Below, one piece after another: positions 1 through 9,077 of a DNA stretch of 64,000 bases (its first letter is position 1; each line of letters starts with the position of its first letter). A model generated the notes under the pieces. The model saw only the letters and a program-made list of their open reading frames with translations, was not told the DNA's origin and did not search any database. Where the stretch lies: contig JAIYAZ010000068.1 of NCBI GenBank assembly GCA_027488755.1, positions 1 through 64,000 of the forward strand, given 5' to 3'. The translations under genes and the position numbers were made by a program. The stretch is from Verrucomicrobiaceae bacterium (GTDB taxonomy: Bacteria > Verrucomicrobiota > Verrucomicrobiia > Chthoniobacterales > JAATET01).

Positions 1-754
1 CGTAGGAGGAGTCGTTCGTGGTGAACTTGCCGTCGATGACGCCGCGCTTGCCGAGCTGGAGGGTGGGTTTACGGCTCGGGGAGGGCGAGGCACTGGGCGA
101 CGGCGACGGGCTGGGCGACGGGCTGGGCGACTCAAAGGGCGTCGGGCTCGGGAACGGGGTCGGCGACGGGCTGGGCGTTGGTGACGGGCTCGGCGTGGGC
201 GACGGGCTCGGGGTAGGCGACGGGCTCGGGGTAGGCGACGGGCTCGGGGTAGGCGACGGGCTCGGAGTAGGTGACGGGCTCGGCGTAGGTGACGGGCTCG
301 GGGTAGGCGACGGGCTCGGGGTAGGCGACGGGCTCGGGGTAGGCGACGGGCTCGGGGTAGGCGACGGGCTTGGAGTGGGCGACGGGCTCGGAGTCGGCGA
401 GGGCGAGGGGAACCCTTCCTCATCGAACGAGAAGGTGGCGGTCAGGGCCGTGTTGGCGTTGAGGGCGAAGCTGATTTGGGTCGCAGTGGTGCCGGAAACG
501 CCGTTTACCTGCCATCCCGTGAAGAAGTAACCCGGGTTGGCGACCGCGGTGAAGGTCATGTTGGTTCCCGCGGCGTAGACTCCCGGGGTGACGCTCGTGT
601 TGATCTTCCCCGAGCCGCCGGGCGAAACCGAGTAGCTCAGGGTGTATTCCTGGGTCGGGGCGGCGTGGGCGGTGAAAGTCGCCAGGCCGAACGCGAGGCC
701 GGCGAGAAGGAAAAAACGGGGCGCGCGAAGCGTCCGAAAGAGACGGGAATTCAT
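1..754 (-). CDS. Secreted surface protein, InlB-like repeat plus Ser/Pro/Thr tail (3' end outside window)
   Basis: The reading frame starts at an ATG at 754 and stays open to the left edge (251 codons visible), so the C-terminus is missing. Residues 1-31 form a signal peptide (basic start, then [14 protein letters not shown], cleavage near AHA). Residues about 35-105 look like a single bacterial surface repeat of the InlB-B / Flg_new type ([33 protein letters not shown]). A long tail of PSPTPS units follows, encoded by the 18-bp tandem repeat at 165-398. After it the sequence becomes mixed again ([13 protein letters not shown]), so a further domain begins just before the edge. It is probably an extracellular or outer-surface protein whose tail acts as a flexible spacer. 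The exact function is unknown. The gene is divergent from the porin gene. Confidence 0.8.
   Translation of the reverse strand, partial: MNSRLFRTLRAPRFFLLAGLAFGLATFTAHAAPTQEYTLSYSVSPGGSGKINTSVTPGVYAAGTNMTFTAVANPGYFFTGWQVNGVSGTTATQISFALNANTALTATFSFDEEGFPSPSPTPSPSPTPSPSPTPSPSPTPSPSPTPSPSPTPSPSPTPSPSPTPSPSPTPSPSPTPSPSPTPSPSPTPSPSPTPSPSPTPFPSPTPFESPSPSPSPSPSPSASPSPSRKPTLQLGKRGVIDGKFTTNDSSY
165..398. repeat. 13 tandem copies of an 18-bp unit encoding a Ser/Pro/Thr linker
   Basis: The unit GACGGGCTCGGGGTAGGC recurs with an exact 18-bp period (GACGGG at 165, 183 and on to 381). On the minus strand it reads PSPTPS in the frame of the surface protein. Several neighbouring units are identical, so copy number may vary by slippage. 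The plus-strand Gly/Val/Asp reading is only its shadow. Confidence 0.9.
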
Positions 755-766
755 GGTTGGCCGAAG

Positions 767-796
767 CGTATAAGTCGAAAAGCAACGGGGGCGCAA
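767..796 (-). promoter_or_regulatory. Possible sigma70-type promoter of the surface-protein gene
   Basis: On the minus strand TTGCGC (796-791) is followed after 17 bases by TTATAC (773-768), 14 bases before the ATG at 754. Spacing is ideal but the -35 box is only a partial match. Confidence 0.3.
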
Positions 797-899
797 CCTT
801 TGATTTCCCGCCACGGGGGCGGGTTGGCGGGAGGGGCGTGGGCGCGCTTGCCAAGGGGCCCATGGACCGGGCATGATCGCGGGCGTTCGCCCTCCTCCC

Positions 900-2303
900 A
901 TGAACGTATCTCCTGCCCTGGTGCTGGCCGGCTTGCTCGGCATTTCCTCGATTTCCCCCCTGAGCGCCGCGGACTCGCGGTTTTGGGATTATTACAATCC
1001 GAAGCCGTCGAATTACATCGGGTCCCGCGAGTGGTGGGAGGGCGAGACCTTGAGCGGGGATTGGTGGGGCATTCGCAACATGCTCGACCAGGAGAACGGC
1101 GTGGAATTTTCGTTCACCTACACGAACAACATCGCGGGCAATCCGGTGGGCGGGAAGCAGCAGAGCATGACGTATTGCGACAACGTCGGCTTCGGCGTGT
1201 CGGTGGACCTGGAGAAGCTCGTCGGTTGGACGGGCGGGATGATCACGGTGAGCGGGCTGAATCGCGCGGGGCAGAGCCTGTCGGAGATCGCGATTGGCAA
1301 TCAGTTTACCGTGCAGCAAGTCTACGGCGGGCAGACGGCAATGTATTACGCGCTGGCCTTCGAGCAGCGGCTGCTGGACGACAAGATCGGGATCAAGGTC
1401 GGGCGGTTTTCGACGGGCGATGATTTTGCGAGCTCGCCGATTTACTGGCTCTACATGAACAACGGCATCGACGGGAATCCCCAGGCGCTGCCGGTGAACA
1501 CGCAATTCTCCGCGTATCCGTGGGCGGTGTGGGCGGCGCGCGTGAAGGTGCAGCCGACGCCGGAGCTGAGCGCGATGTTTGGCGCGTATCAGGTGTCGAA
1601 CCGCGTGTTCAACCGCGCCTACAACGGCGTGGACTGGAGCATTCGCCCGGACGACGGCGTGCTGCTCATCAGTCAGTTCGGCTGGACGCCGGAGTTTTTC
1701 AAGCGAGACGTGCCCGCCGCGGAGCCGGCCGGGAAACCGGCGGCGGCACCCGACGGCAAGACGGAGGCGAAGAGCTTCAAGCAGCCGGTGGAGATGGTGC
1801 GCAAGGGGCTGCCGGGCCATTACTGGTTCGGGTTTTACTACTCGCCGTGGCAGTTTGCGCAGTTTGGCACGACGGACACGGCGACGAATTCTTACGGCTT
1901 TTACTGGCATGCGGACCAGATGGTGTTCCAGGAGGCGCCGGGGTCGGATCAGGGCCTCACAATCTGGAGCGCGGTGGTGCTTTCGCCGCAGCAGAACATC
2001 GCGAAGCTGCCGTTCCAGGTGAACGGCGGCCTGGCCTACAAGGGGCTGATCCCCACGCGCGACAACGACCAGACGGTCTTTGGCGTGGTTTACGGTCAGT
2101 TCAGCGACGACTACGCGGCGGCGACCGAGGCGACCGGCGGCGGTTCGCCCGAATACGAACTTGTCTTCGAGTGGGGCTACCGCGTGCAGTTCAACCAGTG
2201 GCTCTACGTTCAGCCGAATCTCCAATACGTGATCAACCCCGGCGGCGCGCACAACATTCCGAATGCCCTCGTGCTGGGCGCGCAGTGCAGCGTGACGTTT
2301 TAG
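900..2303 (+). CDS. OprB-family carbohydrate porin
   Basis: A 467-residue outer-membrane protein. The ATG at 900 gives a clean signal peptide ([11 protein letters not shown]-like core, cleavage near LSA-AD); an ATG at 873 would add nine non-conserved residues. The body alternates amphipathic strands rich in aromatic and Gly residues and ends in VTF with a terminal Phe, as beta-barrel proteins do. The early [18 protein letters not shown] segment is typical of OprB, where the family begins with a conserved Trp/Gly-rich stretch. OprB porins pass sugars across the outer membrane. A Pro/Ala/Lys-rich loop lies near residues 280-310. It sits upstream of a sialate-esterase-like gene on the same strand, which fits a role in glycan uptake, but the substrate cannot be read from the sequence. 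Confidence 0.85.
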   Translation: MNVSPALVLAGLLGISSISPLSAADSRFWDYYNPKPSNYIGSREWWEGETLSGDWWGIRNMLDQENGVEFSFTYTNNIAGNPVGGKQQSMTYCDNVGFGVSVDLEKLVGWTGGMITVSGLNRAGQSLSEIAIGNQFTVQQVYGGQTAMYYALAFEQRLLDDKIGIKVGRFSTGDDFASSPIYWLYMNNGIDGNPQALPVNTQFSAYPWAVWAARVKVQPTPELSAMFGAYQVSNRVFNRAYNGVDWSIRPDDGVLLISQFGWTPEFFKRDVPAAEPAGKPAAAPDGKTEAKSFKQPVEMVRKGLPGHYWFGFYYSPWQFAQFGTTDTATNSYGFYWHADQMVFQEAPGSDQGLTIWSAVVLSPQQNIAKLPFQVNGGLAYKGLIPTRDNDQTVFGVVYGQFSDDYAAATEATGGGSPEYELVFEWGYRVQFNQWLYVQPNLQYVINPGGAHNIPNALVLGAQCSVTF

Positions 2304-2376
2304 GGTTCCCGTTCCTGGTTCGTTGTTCTTGGTTCTTCGTTCGCAATCGCCCGATTCGGCGGTCATAGACCGCCGC
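2304..2376. repeat. Heptamer array (GTTCNNN) next to a GGCGGTC palindrome
   Basis: GTTC recurs every 7 bases from 2311 to 2342 (GTTCCTG, GTTCGTT, GTTCTTG, GTTCTTC, GTTCGCA). At 2357-2376 the palindrome GGCGGTCATAGACCGCC follows, ending in GCTCC. The palindrome core matches the element found inside ispG at 31057-31112. The whole gap between the porin and the next gene is made of these repeats. Confidence 0.75.
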
Positions 2377-2384
2377 TCCAGTTT

Positions 2385-3902
2385 ATGAAAACCCCCGCCC
2401 TCCTCGTCGTTCTGTTGCTCTCCGCTCTGCCCGTTTGGGCGGAGGTGGTGCCGAATCCGCTCTTTTCCGATCACGCCGTGCTCCAGCAGGGGCGGCCGAT
2501 TCCCGTGTGGGGAACGGCGCGGGCGGGGGAAAAGGTCACCGTGGAGTTTGCCGGTCAGCGCGTGGCGACCACGGCCGGGGCGGACGGGCGCTGGCAGGTG
2601 AAGCTGGCCCCGCTGAAGGCGGGTGGGCCGCATGAGTTGACGATCCGCGGCGACAATGTCGTGACGATCGCGGACGTGCTGGTCGGTGAGGTTTGGGTGG
2701 CCAGCGGGCAGTCGAACATGGAGCGGCAGCTTGGGCTGCGGCCGCCGCAGTTGCCGATCGAGAATTGGGAGCAGGAGGCGGCGGCGGCGACGTTTGACGC
2801 GATCCGGCAGTTCCGCGTCGAGCCCGGCATGGAGAACGAGCCGCGCAGCGCGGTGAAGGGATCGTGGCTCGTGTGCTCGCCCGCGACGGCGAAGGATTTT
2901 TCGGCGGTCGGGTTTTTCTTTGCGCGGGACCTCTACCGCAAACTCGGCGTGCCCGTCGGGCTCCTGTTCTCGTCGGTGGGCGGCACGAAGGCCCAGGCGT
3001 GGATGAGCCGCGCCACGCTGGAGGCCTCGCCCGCGCTGCGGGAGGTTTTTGCCGAGCAGGCGAAGGCCGAGGCCGACTATCCGGCGGCGCTGGCGAAGTA
3101 TCAGACCGAGGAGGCGGCGCTGCTGGCCAAGTGGCAGGCGGAGAGCGACGCCGCGACGAAGGAGGGCAAGCCCGCGCCGCGCAAACCCGGCCCGCCGCGT
3201 GATCCCCGCACGGGCACGAGCCGGCCGACCGTGCTTTACAACGCGATGATCGCGCCGCTCATTCCCTACGGCATTCGCGGGGTGATCTGGTATCAGGGCG
3301 AATCCGACTGCGGGAACCCCGCGCGTTACCGGCTGCTGTTTCCCGCGCTCATCACGAGCTGGCGGCAGGCCTGGGGGGAGGGGGATTTCCCGTTCCTCTT
3401 CGTTCAGCTCGCCCCCTACCGCAGCAACAATCCCGAGCTGCGCGAGGCGCAGTTCCTCACCGGACGCACCGTGCCCGGCACGGCGATGGTCGTTACCACG
3501 GACGTGGGCGACGCGAACGACATTCACCCCACGCGGAAGGGCCCCGTCGGCGTCCGCCTCGCGCTGGCCGCCCGCGCCCTTGCCTACGGCGAGAAGGCGC
3601 TGGCTTATTCGGGCCCGGCCTTCACCTCGGTGCGGGTCGAGGGCGATCACGTGACGGTTGCGTTTGATCACGCCGCCGGCCTCGCCGCCAAGGATGGCCC
3701 GCTCACGGGTTTTGAACTCGCCGGGGCGGACGGGAAGTTTGTCCCGGCCGAGGCGAAGATCGTCGGCGAGACCGTCGTCGTCACCGCGCCCGCGGTGCCG
3801 GCACCGGCGGCCGTGCGTTACGCCTGGGCGAACGTCCCGACCGGCAACCTTGTGAACGCCGCCGGCCTGCCTGCTTCGCCCTTCCGCAGCAACTCGCCGT
3901 AG
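2385..3902 (+). CDS. Sialate O-acetylesterase-like SGNH hydrolase, secreted
   Basis: 505 residues with a signal peptide at 1-19 (LLVVLLLSALPVWA). It carries the SASA-family hallmarks: an N-terminal beta domain (NPLFSDHAVLQQGRPIPVWG), the nucleophile motif SGQSNM with Ser near residue 110, the IRGVIWYQGESDCGNP block near 300, and a C-terminal Asp/His pair in DVGDANDIHPTRKG near 373-382. Proteins of this family remove O-acetyl groups from sialic acids or other glycans in the periplasm. A Lys/Ala-rich helical insert at about residues 218-270 is not part of the core fold. A second, longer family member lies in the fucose region at 47557-49560. The specific ester substrate is not known. Confidence 0.85.
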   Translation: MKTPALLVVLLLSALPVWAEVVPNPLFSDHAVLQQGRPIPVWGTARAGEKVTVEFAGQRVATTAGADGRWQVKLAPLKAGGPHELTIRGDNVVTIADVLVGEVWVASGQSNMERQLGLRPPQLPIENWEQEAAAATFDAIRQFRVEPGMENEPRSAVKGSWLVCSPATAKDFSAVGFFFARDLYRKLGVPVGLLFSSVGGTKAQAWMSRATLEASPALREVFAEQAKAEADYPAALAKYQTEEAALLAKWQAESDAATKEGKPAPRKPGPPRDPRTGTSRPTVLYNAMIAPLIPYGIRGVIWYQGESDCGNPARYRLLFPALITSWRQAWGEGDFPFLFVQLAPYRSNNPELREAQFLTGRTVPGTAMVVTTDVGDANDIHPTRKGPVGVRLALAARALAYGEKALAYSGPAFTSVRVEGDHVTVAFDHAAGLAAKDGPLTGFELAGADGKFVPAEAKIVGETVVVTAPAVPAPAAVRYAWANVPTGNLVNAAGLPASPFRSNSP

Positions 3903-3956
3903 CGGGTCCGTGCGGCGGCTTGAATGCGCGGGCTGCGCGTGGCAGCCTGCGGGCAG

Positions 3957-4952
3957 ATGGCGCGCCTTCTGATTTTTCTCCTCGCCCTGCCCGCGCTGCT
4001 GCGGGCGGCGGACTGGCCGGTCACTTCCGTCGACGGCCGCGACTACGTGCCGCTGGCCAGCGTGGCCACGTTCTACGGCATGGGGGCGCCGGCGCGCAGC
4101 GGGGCGAAGATTTTTGCGGCCAGCGGCGGGGGCAAATCGCTCCAGGTGGAGGTCGACAGCCGCGAGGCGATCATCGACGGCGTGCGGCACTGGCTCTCCT
4201 TTCCCGCGCGGCTGGCGAACGGCGCGCCGGCCGTCTCCACCGTGGATCTCCGGCGCACCATCGACCCCGCGCTGCGTCCCGACAAGGTCGCCGGCCTGCG
4301 CCCGGTGCGGACCGTCGTGCTCGACGCGGGCCACGGCGGCCACGACAACGGCGCGCGTTCCCCCTACGGCTCGGAAAAGGAATTCACCCTCGATACCGTG
4401 CGCCGGCTGCGCAAAAAACTTGAGGCCGCCGGCCTGCGCGTCGTCGTCACCCGCAATTCCGACACGTTCATCGAACTCGAAAACCGCCCCCGCGTCGCCA
4501 ACCGCATTCCCGGCGCGATCTTCGTGAGCATCCATTACAATTCCGCGGATTGGAAACCCGCCGCGAACGGCCTGGAAACCTACGCCATCTCGCCGCTCGG
4601 CGCGCCGCCCAGCGGGCAGGATGTCGTGATGGCGCGGGACCGCGAGACCGAGGCCGGCCATGCCCTCGAGCCGGTGAACTTCACGCTCGCGAACACCGTG
4701 CACCACGCCCTCATGGGCCGCCTGCCCAACGCCGACCGCGGCGTGAAGCGCGCCCGCTTTGTCGTGCTCAAGGACGCCGCCGTGCCCGCCATCCTCATCG
4801 AGGGCGGCTTCCTCACGAACCCCACCGAGGCCCGCCGCGTCGCCGACCCCAAGTGGCGCGAGGCCTACGCCGCCGCCATCGCCGCCGGCATCCTCGAATA
4901 CAAACGCCTCGCCGAGCAGGGCGTGAAGCCCCGGGAAAAGGCGGATTGGTAA
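3957..4952 (+). CDS. N-acetylmuramoyl-L-alanine amidase (Amidase_3), secreted
   Basis: 331 residues from the ATG at 3957, which starts a good signal peptide (LLIFLLALPALLRA); an upstream ATG at 3924 would mask it. Residues about 25-110 resemble a copper-amine-oxidase-N-like or AMIN-type accessory domain (VDGRDYVPLASVATFYG). The catalytic zinc amidase domain follows, with DAGHGGHDNG near 122, SEKEFTLD carrying the zinc-ligand Glu, SIHYNSADW with the second His, and the catalytic Glu in ILIEGGFLTNP near 281. This enzyme cleaves the bond between MurNAc and the stem peptide and usually acts in cell separation or wall recycling. Confidence 0.9.
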   Translation: MARLLIFLLALPALLRAADWPVTSVDGRDYVPLASVATFYGMGAPARSGAKIFAASGGGKSLQVEVDSREAIIDGVRHWLSFPARLANGAPAVSTVDLRRTIDPALRPDKVAGLRPVRTVVLDAGHGGHDNGARSPYGSEKEFTLDTVRRLRKKLEAAGLRVVVTRNSDTFIELENRPRVANRIPGAIFVSIHYNSADWKPAANGLETYAISPLGAPPSGQDVVMARDRETEAGHALEPVNFTLANTVHHALMGRLPNADRGVKRARFVVLKDAAVPAILIEGGFLTNPTEARRVADPKWREAYAAAIAAGILEYKRLAEQGVKPREKADW

Positions 4953-4957
4953 GGGGG

Positions 4958-4992
4958 GTTGATAGTTAAGGGTTGAGGGTTGATAGGTGATG
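4958..4992. repeat. Heptamer array, GTTGATR type (5 units)
   Basis: GTTGATA, GTTAAGG, GTTGAGG, GTTGATA and GGTGATG follow one another without gaps. It belongs to the same family as the arrays at 9395, 10096 and 10158. Confidence 0.8.
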
Positions 4993-5070
4993 GGCGAGGG
5001 AAGCCCCATCTTTTCGCTTGAAATCCCCGCGCGGCGACGGTATGTAGAGAATTATCCACCCGAGCGACAC

Positions 5071-5907
5071 ATGAATCCCTCCCCCCTCCTCCCCCGCCGC
5101 GTCTTCCCGGTTTTTCTTCTGTTGGCCGGCCTTTCGCTGGCCCGGGCGACCTCTCTGGTCACCGTGGCCGAGAACCCGAATGACTTCACCTCCTCCCTCG
5201 GCGGGACGAGTCTTTACTCGTTCGACAACCTTAAACTCGGCCTGAACAAGAACGTGAGCTGGGACAAGGTGGGCACGTTCGATCAGCTCTACGTGCAGGC
5301 CTACAATCAATACGGCGGCGCGCCGGACGCGGAGTTTCCCGGCGGCAGCCCGTATTCCACGCAATCGCGCAACGTCGGCGTGGTCGCGACGACGCTCACG
5401 TTGAACACGCCGAGTTCCTACTTCGGGTTCTACTGGTCGGCGGGCGACGCCTACAACAAGCTGCAATTTTTCAACGGCAGCTCGCTGGTGGCCGAGTTCA
5501 CCACGGCTTCGCTGATGAAAGAGCTGCCGAAGACCTATTACGGCAATCCGCTGAACCGCCGGCAAAACGCGGGCGAGCCCTACGCGTTCATCAATTTTTA
5601 CGGCGACGCCTCGACGACGTGGAATCGGATCGTGCTCACGAACAATGGCACCTCCGGCTTCGAGTCGGACAACTACACGTCCCGCATCGCGGCGTGGACC
5701 GCCAAGCTGGACGGGGCCATCACCGGCCGGCCGGTGCTGGAGGTCAATGGTTCGACGGTCACCACGGTGGCCGCGCTCAGCCCAAAGTGGGCGTATGAGC
5801 CCAATGCCCCCGGCGCGCCGGCGCCGCCGCTGCTCGCCGTCGTGGCCTTCGGCCTCGTGCTGGGGTTGCGGGCGATTCGCGACCGCAAGGCGAACCGGCA
5901 AGGGTAG
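5071..5907 (+). CDS. Secreted protein with PEP-CTERM-like sorting tail, probable exosortase substrate
   Basis: 278 residues. Residues 1-26 form a signal peptide (VFPVFLLLAGLSLARA). The middle (YFGFYWSAGDAYNKLQFFNG, YAFINFYGDASTTWNRI) resembles the beta-sandwich core of many PEP-CTERM proteins, which often carry a choice-of-anchor module. The last 30 residues have the tripartite sorting layout: a Pro-rich motif PGAPAPP, a hydrophobic helix LLAVVAFGLVLGLRAI, and a basic end RDRKANR. This is a variant of the usual VPEP motif. The exosortase gene starts 36 bases downstream, so the two are probably co-transcribed and form a dedicated pair. What the mature protein does outside the cell is unknown. 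Confidence 0.8.
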   Translation: MNPSPLLPRRVFPVFLLLAGLSLARATSLVTVAENPNDFTSSLGGTSLYSFDNLKLGLNKNVSWDKVGTFDQLYVQAYNQYGGAPDAEFPGGSPYSTQSRNVGVVATTLTLNTPSSYFGFYWSAGDAYNKLQFFNGSSLVAEFTTASLMKELPKTYYGNPLNRRQNAGEPYAFINFYGDASTTWNRIVLTNNGTSGFESDNYTSRIAAWTAKLDGAITGRPVLEVNGSTVTTVAALSPKWAYEPNAPGAPAPPLLAVVAFGLVLGLRAIRDRKANRQG

Positions 5908-5943
5908 TCATTTCCTCCCGGGTTGCGGCCCGGGCTTCGCCGC

Positions 5944-7407
5944 ATGAATCCGAGCCCGCCCCGTTCGCCGCGCGCGGGTGCCGGGGCGGTGCTGCTCCGC
6001 ACGGTGCTGCCGATCCTGCTCGTGACCGGGCTGACCCGGTTGTCGGCGGCGCAGGATTTTTTCTCCGGGGTGTCGCGGCCGATCGTGCTCGGGCTGCTTG
6101 GCTTGCTGGGCGTGCCGGGCGAGGACCTCGGGCACACGATCCGCGTCGGGCGGCTGGAGGTGCCGTGGACGGGGGATTGCGCGGGATTAAATCTCCTGCT
6201 GCTGCTGCTCGCGGTGGCGATCTGGGTGAACCGCCGGGAACCGCTCGGCTGGCGCTACGCGGCCCGCGTGCTGCTCATGGTGCCGGCGGCCGTCGTTGCC
6301 AACGTCGCGCGGATCTTCACGCTGCTGGCCTACCGGGAGTGGAACTACCCGGGGATCGAGAGCCCGCAGCTGCATTACTTCTTCGGCCTGGCGTGGCTGG
6401 TGCCCTTTGCGGTGCTGGCGATGCCGGGCGGACCGCGGCCGCTGGCGGCGCGGGTGTTTGAGCTGCTGCACGTGGCGGCGATCATCGCGCTGCTGGCTCC
6501 GCTTACGGACGGCCCGGGCGGGATCAGCCTCGCGGTCGCGGTCGTGCTGGGCCTGGCCCATTGCCGGCTGCCGGCGCGCGTCTCGCCCGCGCGGGCCGTT
6601 CTGCTCGGGGTCTGGCTGGTGGCGGCCGGCGGCATTGCGCTTACGGGCATGGAGTCGTTCTGGCTGCCGTGGCTGCTGGTGTGCCCGTTGCTGGCGGATC
6701 CGCGCTGGGTTTTCCGCCCGGCCGGGGCGGTGCTCACGCTGGCCGCGCATCCGCTGTTTGCGATGATCCCGGGGGCAGAATGGATCACGTGGGCGGCGGT
6801 CGCCGCGGCTCTGTGGGGGGATTTCCGGCGGCCGGTCGTCTCGGGGTCCGCGCCGGCGGAGGGCGGGGAGTTTTCGCGGGGTCCGGGGGGGCGGGTTTTG
6901 CTCGGGGCGTGTGCCGCGTTGTTTGTGCTGCCGTTCCTCGCCTCGACGCTCATCGCGGGCAAGGAGGAGACGTGGTCGCTTCCCGTCGACGCGGACCGGA
7001 AATCCGTCCCGGGCAATGGTTACGCCCTGCGCCTGCCGGGACAGCCGGAGCAGCTTGGGCTGCTTTGGTATCCGGCCCGGGGGACCGAGCGGCACCATTC
7101 GGTGACCGCGTGCCTGAAGTATCGCGGCATCTCGCTGGCGCCACTGGCCGGGGCGACCGGGGTTTTCACCGACGGCACGCACCTGGTGCGGGAGTATTTT
7201 TTGCAGAACGGCCGGCTGATTTCCACGCACCTCGACTACGTGCTGGCCACGCTGGGGCCGCGCACCTCGGCAGGCGTGCACCTGATCTTTATGACGCCGA
7301 AGGACGCGATGAGCGTGGAGGAATTTCAGGCGGCCTCGGCCCGGACGGCGGCGGAGCTTTTCGCCGAGATCACGCGGGAGAAGGCGGCGGCGGACCCGGC
7401 GCGCTGA
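5944..7407 (+). CDS. Exosortase with EpsI-like C-terminal region
   Basis: 487 residues, starting at the ATG at 5944 (a TTG at 5923 lacks support). The N-terminal half is a multi-pass membrane domain with the three exosortase catalytic residues: Cys79 in TGDCAGLN, Arg123 in VANVARIF, and His144 in SPQLHYFFGL. Two further hydrophobic blocks follow (about 155-285), then a last membrane helix near 310-330. The C-terminal 150 residues (TACLKYRGISLAPL, LVREYFLQNGRLI) resemble the periplasmic EpsI-type domain that accompanies or is fused to exosortases. The enzyme is predicted to cleave the C-terminal tail of the preceding gene's product and pass it to a surface anchor. I do not assign a named Xrt subtype. 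Confidence 0.85.
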   Translation: MNPSPPRSPRAGAGAVLLRTVLPILLVTGLTRLSAAQDFFSGVSRPIVLGLLGLLGVPGEDLGHTIRVGRLEVPWTGDCAGLNLLLLLLAVAIWVNRREPLGWRYAARVLLMVPAAVVANVARIFTLLAYREWNYPGIESPQLHYFFGLAWLVPFAVLAMPGGPRPLAARVFELLHVAAIIALLAPLTDGPGGISLAVAVVLGLAHCRLPARVSPARAVLLGVWLVAAGGIALTGMESFWLPWLLVCPLLADPRWVFRPAGAVLTLAAHPLFAMIPGAEWITWAAVAAALWGDFRRPVVSGSAPAEGGEFSRGPGGRVLLGACAALFVLPFLASTLIAGKEETWSLPVDADRKSVPGNGYALRLPGQPEQLGLLWYPARGTERHHSVTACLKYRGISLAPLAGATGVFTDGTHLVREYFLQNGRLISTHLDYVLATLGPRTSAGVHLIFMTPKDAMSVEEFQAASARTAAELFAEITREKAAADPAR

Positions 7408-7417
7408 GGTCGGGGGA

Positions 7418-7747
7418 TCAGTGCGCGGAGGTTTTTGAGAACACGTTCAGCACGACCACGCCGGCGATGATGAGGCTGATGCCGAGGACGGCCGCGGCGT
7501 CGAGGGCCTGGCGGTAGACCGCCCAGCCGACGAGGGCGACGAGCGCGGTGCCCGCGCCGGACCAGATCGCGTAGGCCACGCCGACGGGGATCGTTTTCAG
7601 CACGTGCGAGAGGCCGTAGAACGCCGCGCCGTAGCCGAGGATGACGACGACGGAGGGCCAGAATTTCGTGAAGCCGGCGGAGGCTTTCAGGCAGGAGGTG
7701 GCGATGACCTCGGCGAGGATGGTGAGGGCGAGGATGAGGTAGGGCAC
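7418..7747 (-). CDS. Small multidrug resistance (SMR/EmrE-type) transporter
   Basis: 109 residues with four membrane helices and a GTG start at 7747. The membrane-embedded Glu essential for proton/drug exchange is present in LAEVIATSCLK (Glu13, equal to Glu14 of EmrE). VAYAIWSGAGTALV and the last helix also match the family. It probably works as an antiparallel dimer exporting cationic compounds or guanidinium. It is convergent with the exosortase gene, only 10 bases away. Confidence 0.9.
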   Translation of the reverse strand: MPYLILALTILAEVIATSCLKASAGFTKFWPSVVVILGYGAAFYGLSHVLKTIPVGVAYAIWSGAGTALVALVGWAVYRQALDAAAVLGISLIIAGVVVLNVFSKTSAH

Positions 7748-7807
7748 GCCCCGTTGCTCGCCGAGCGGGCGCGGCTTGGCAAGCGCGGGATGGTGGCGGG
7801 GCCGTCG

Positions 7808-9067
7808 CTAACGGAGCGGGCCGGGGAGGGCTTTTTCGGTGAGGGCGATGCCCTGCGCGGCGACCTCGTCGCGGGCGCGGGGGCTGGCGGTGCCGGTGAG
7901 GTAGATGTGGCGGCCGGTGATTTTCTGGTCGGGGATGGTGCCGTTTTTGAAGGCCGTGACGAACTGGGCCGCGCCGGGGGTCCAACTGGCGTGGTCCCAT
8001 TCAATCGGGGCGATGAGGGTGCCGTCCTTCGCGAGGGCGAGGGGGATGCCCTGGTGGGCGGAGAGGAGGGCGAGGGGCTGGCGGTCGTGAATGTGCGCGA
8101 GGAGCTGAGCGCTGCGGAGGTAGGAATTCGCGTCGGATTCGTCGGTGGAGTCGGCGGCGAGGCGGATGAAGGTTTCGCGGCCGAGGGTCTGGTGGATGCG
8201 CTCCATCGCGTCGACGATGAGGGTCTGGTGCGTGGGGGAGAGGGCGGGGTTGTTGAGGAAGCGGTTCGCGTCCTCGCGGCTGACGCCCATGCCGAGGAGT
8301 TTTTTGAGGTTCTCGCGGCGGAGGTCGTTCGGGCTGAGGTCGCGCAGGGCCTGGAGGGCGGAGCCGCTGGCGTTCACGCCGGTGATGGCGAGGCCGGCCG
8401 CGCCGCCGATGGGCATGAGGGCGCCGGCGAAGGTCATTTTGCCCGCGTAGGAGGCCCAGGCGACGCTGTCGAGCTCGTGCTGGAGCACTTCGTTGGTCGA
8501 GTAGGGATCGACGCCGAGCTCGGCGGCGAGCTTCCGTTTGACCTCGGAGAGGCCGATGAGGTCCTTGAGGGCGTTGTCCTCGTAGTCGGAGGTGGGGCGT
8601 TGGCTGGCGATTTCCTTGGCGGTCTGGCCGGCGCGGTTGAGCATTTTCCAGACGCCCTTGGGCACGCCGCTCACGGTGTCCACGGGGTGCGCGACGAGGT
8701 TGCCGGCGAGTTCGAGCGGGCTTTTGGCGGCGGCCTTGAGGGCTTCCTTGTAGCGTTCGGTTTTGGAGAGGGCGCGGAGCTGGGCGATGGCGGCGATTTC
8801 GCGCAGGCGGATGACGAGCTGGGTGTTGCCGGTGGCGTGGAAGGTGCCGAAATCGGAGGAGATGATGTAGCGATTCTGGCCGCCGAGGGGGCGGGCCTGA
8901 GGGAAGAGCGAGAAGTTCGGGCCCTGGGTGAACTCGGGCCGGAGGATGACGGTGGTCTCCAGCGTGGGCGGGGTTTCAAAGGCCGGCGTGGGCGAGGCGG
9001 CGGGCGTCTGGGCGGAGAGCAGCCCGGGCAGGGCGAGGAGGAGGGCGAGGGCCGCGCGAGGGATCAT
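7808..9067 (-). CDS. Secreted protein of unknown function
   Basis: 419 residues. The ATG at 9067 opens a clear signal peptide (AALALLLALPGLLSAQ); the longer frame upstream is non-coding and overlaps the neighbouring glycosyltransferase gene. After a short Pro/Thr linker come VILRPEFTQGPNFSLFP and a long, mostly helical region with repeated Ala/Leu/Lys blocks, including a Gly/Ala-rich segment (MPIGGAAGLAITGVNASGSA) that could insert in a membrane. I recognise no catalytic motif. It follows three sugar-transfer genes on the same strand, with an 11-base gap from the nearest one, so a role in the envelope is possible but unproven. Confidence 0.7.
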   Translation of the reverse strand: MIPRAALALLLALPGLLSAQTPAASPTPAFETPPTLETTVILRPEFTQGPNFSLFPQARPLGGQNRYIISSDFGTFHATGNTQLVIRLREIAAIAQLRALSKTERYKEALKAAAKSPLELAGNLVAHPVDTVSGVPKGVWKMLNRAGQTAKEIASQRPTSDYEDNALKDLIGLSEVKRKLAAELGVDPYSTNEVLQHELDSVAWASYAGKMTFAGALMPIGGAAGLAITGVNASGSALQALRDLSPNDLRRENLKKLLGMGVSREDANRFLNNPALSPTHQTLIVDAMERIHQTLGRETFIRLAADSTDESDANSYLRSAQLLAHIHDRQPLALLSAHQGIPLALAKDGTLIAPIEWDHASWTPGAAQFVTAFKNGTIPDQKITGRHIYLTGTASPRARDEVAAQGIALTEKALPGPLR

Positions 9068-9077
9068 GCGCGCCACG

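Noticed and set aside
165-398. Possible CRISPR array
   Set aside because: Units are contiguous 18-mers without spacers and they code for a linker.
18-530. Plus-strand Gly-Leu-Gly-Val-Gly-Asp repeat protein
   Set aside because: It is the reverse reading of the PSPTPS linker. The minus frame has a signal peptide and an InlB-like repeat.
420-5009. Very long minus-strand frame of 1529 codons
   Set aside because: It is a GC-driven shadow of the porin, sialate esterase and amidase genes on the plus strand; the translation is Arg/His/Pro-rich with no domain.
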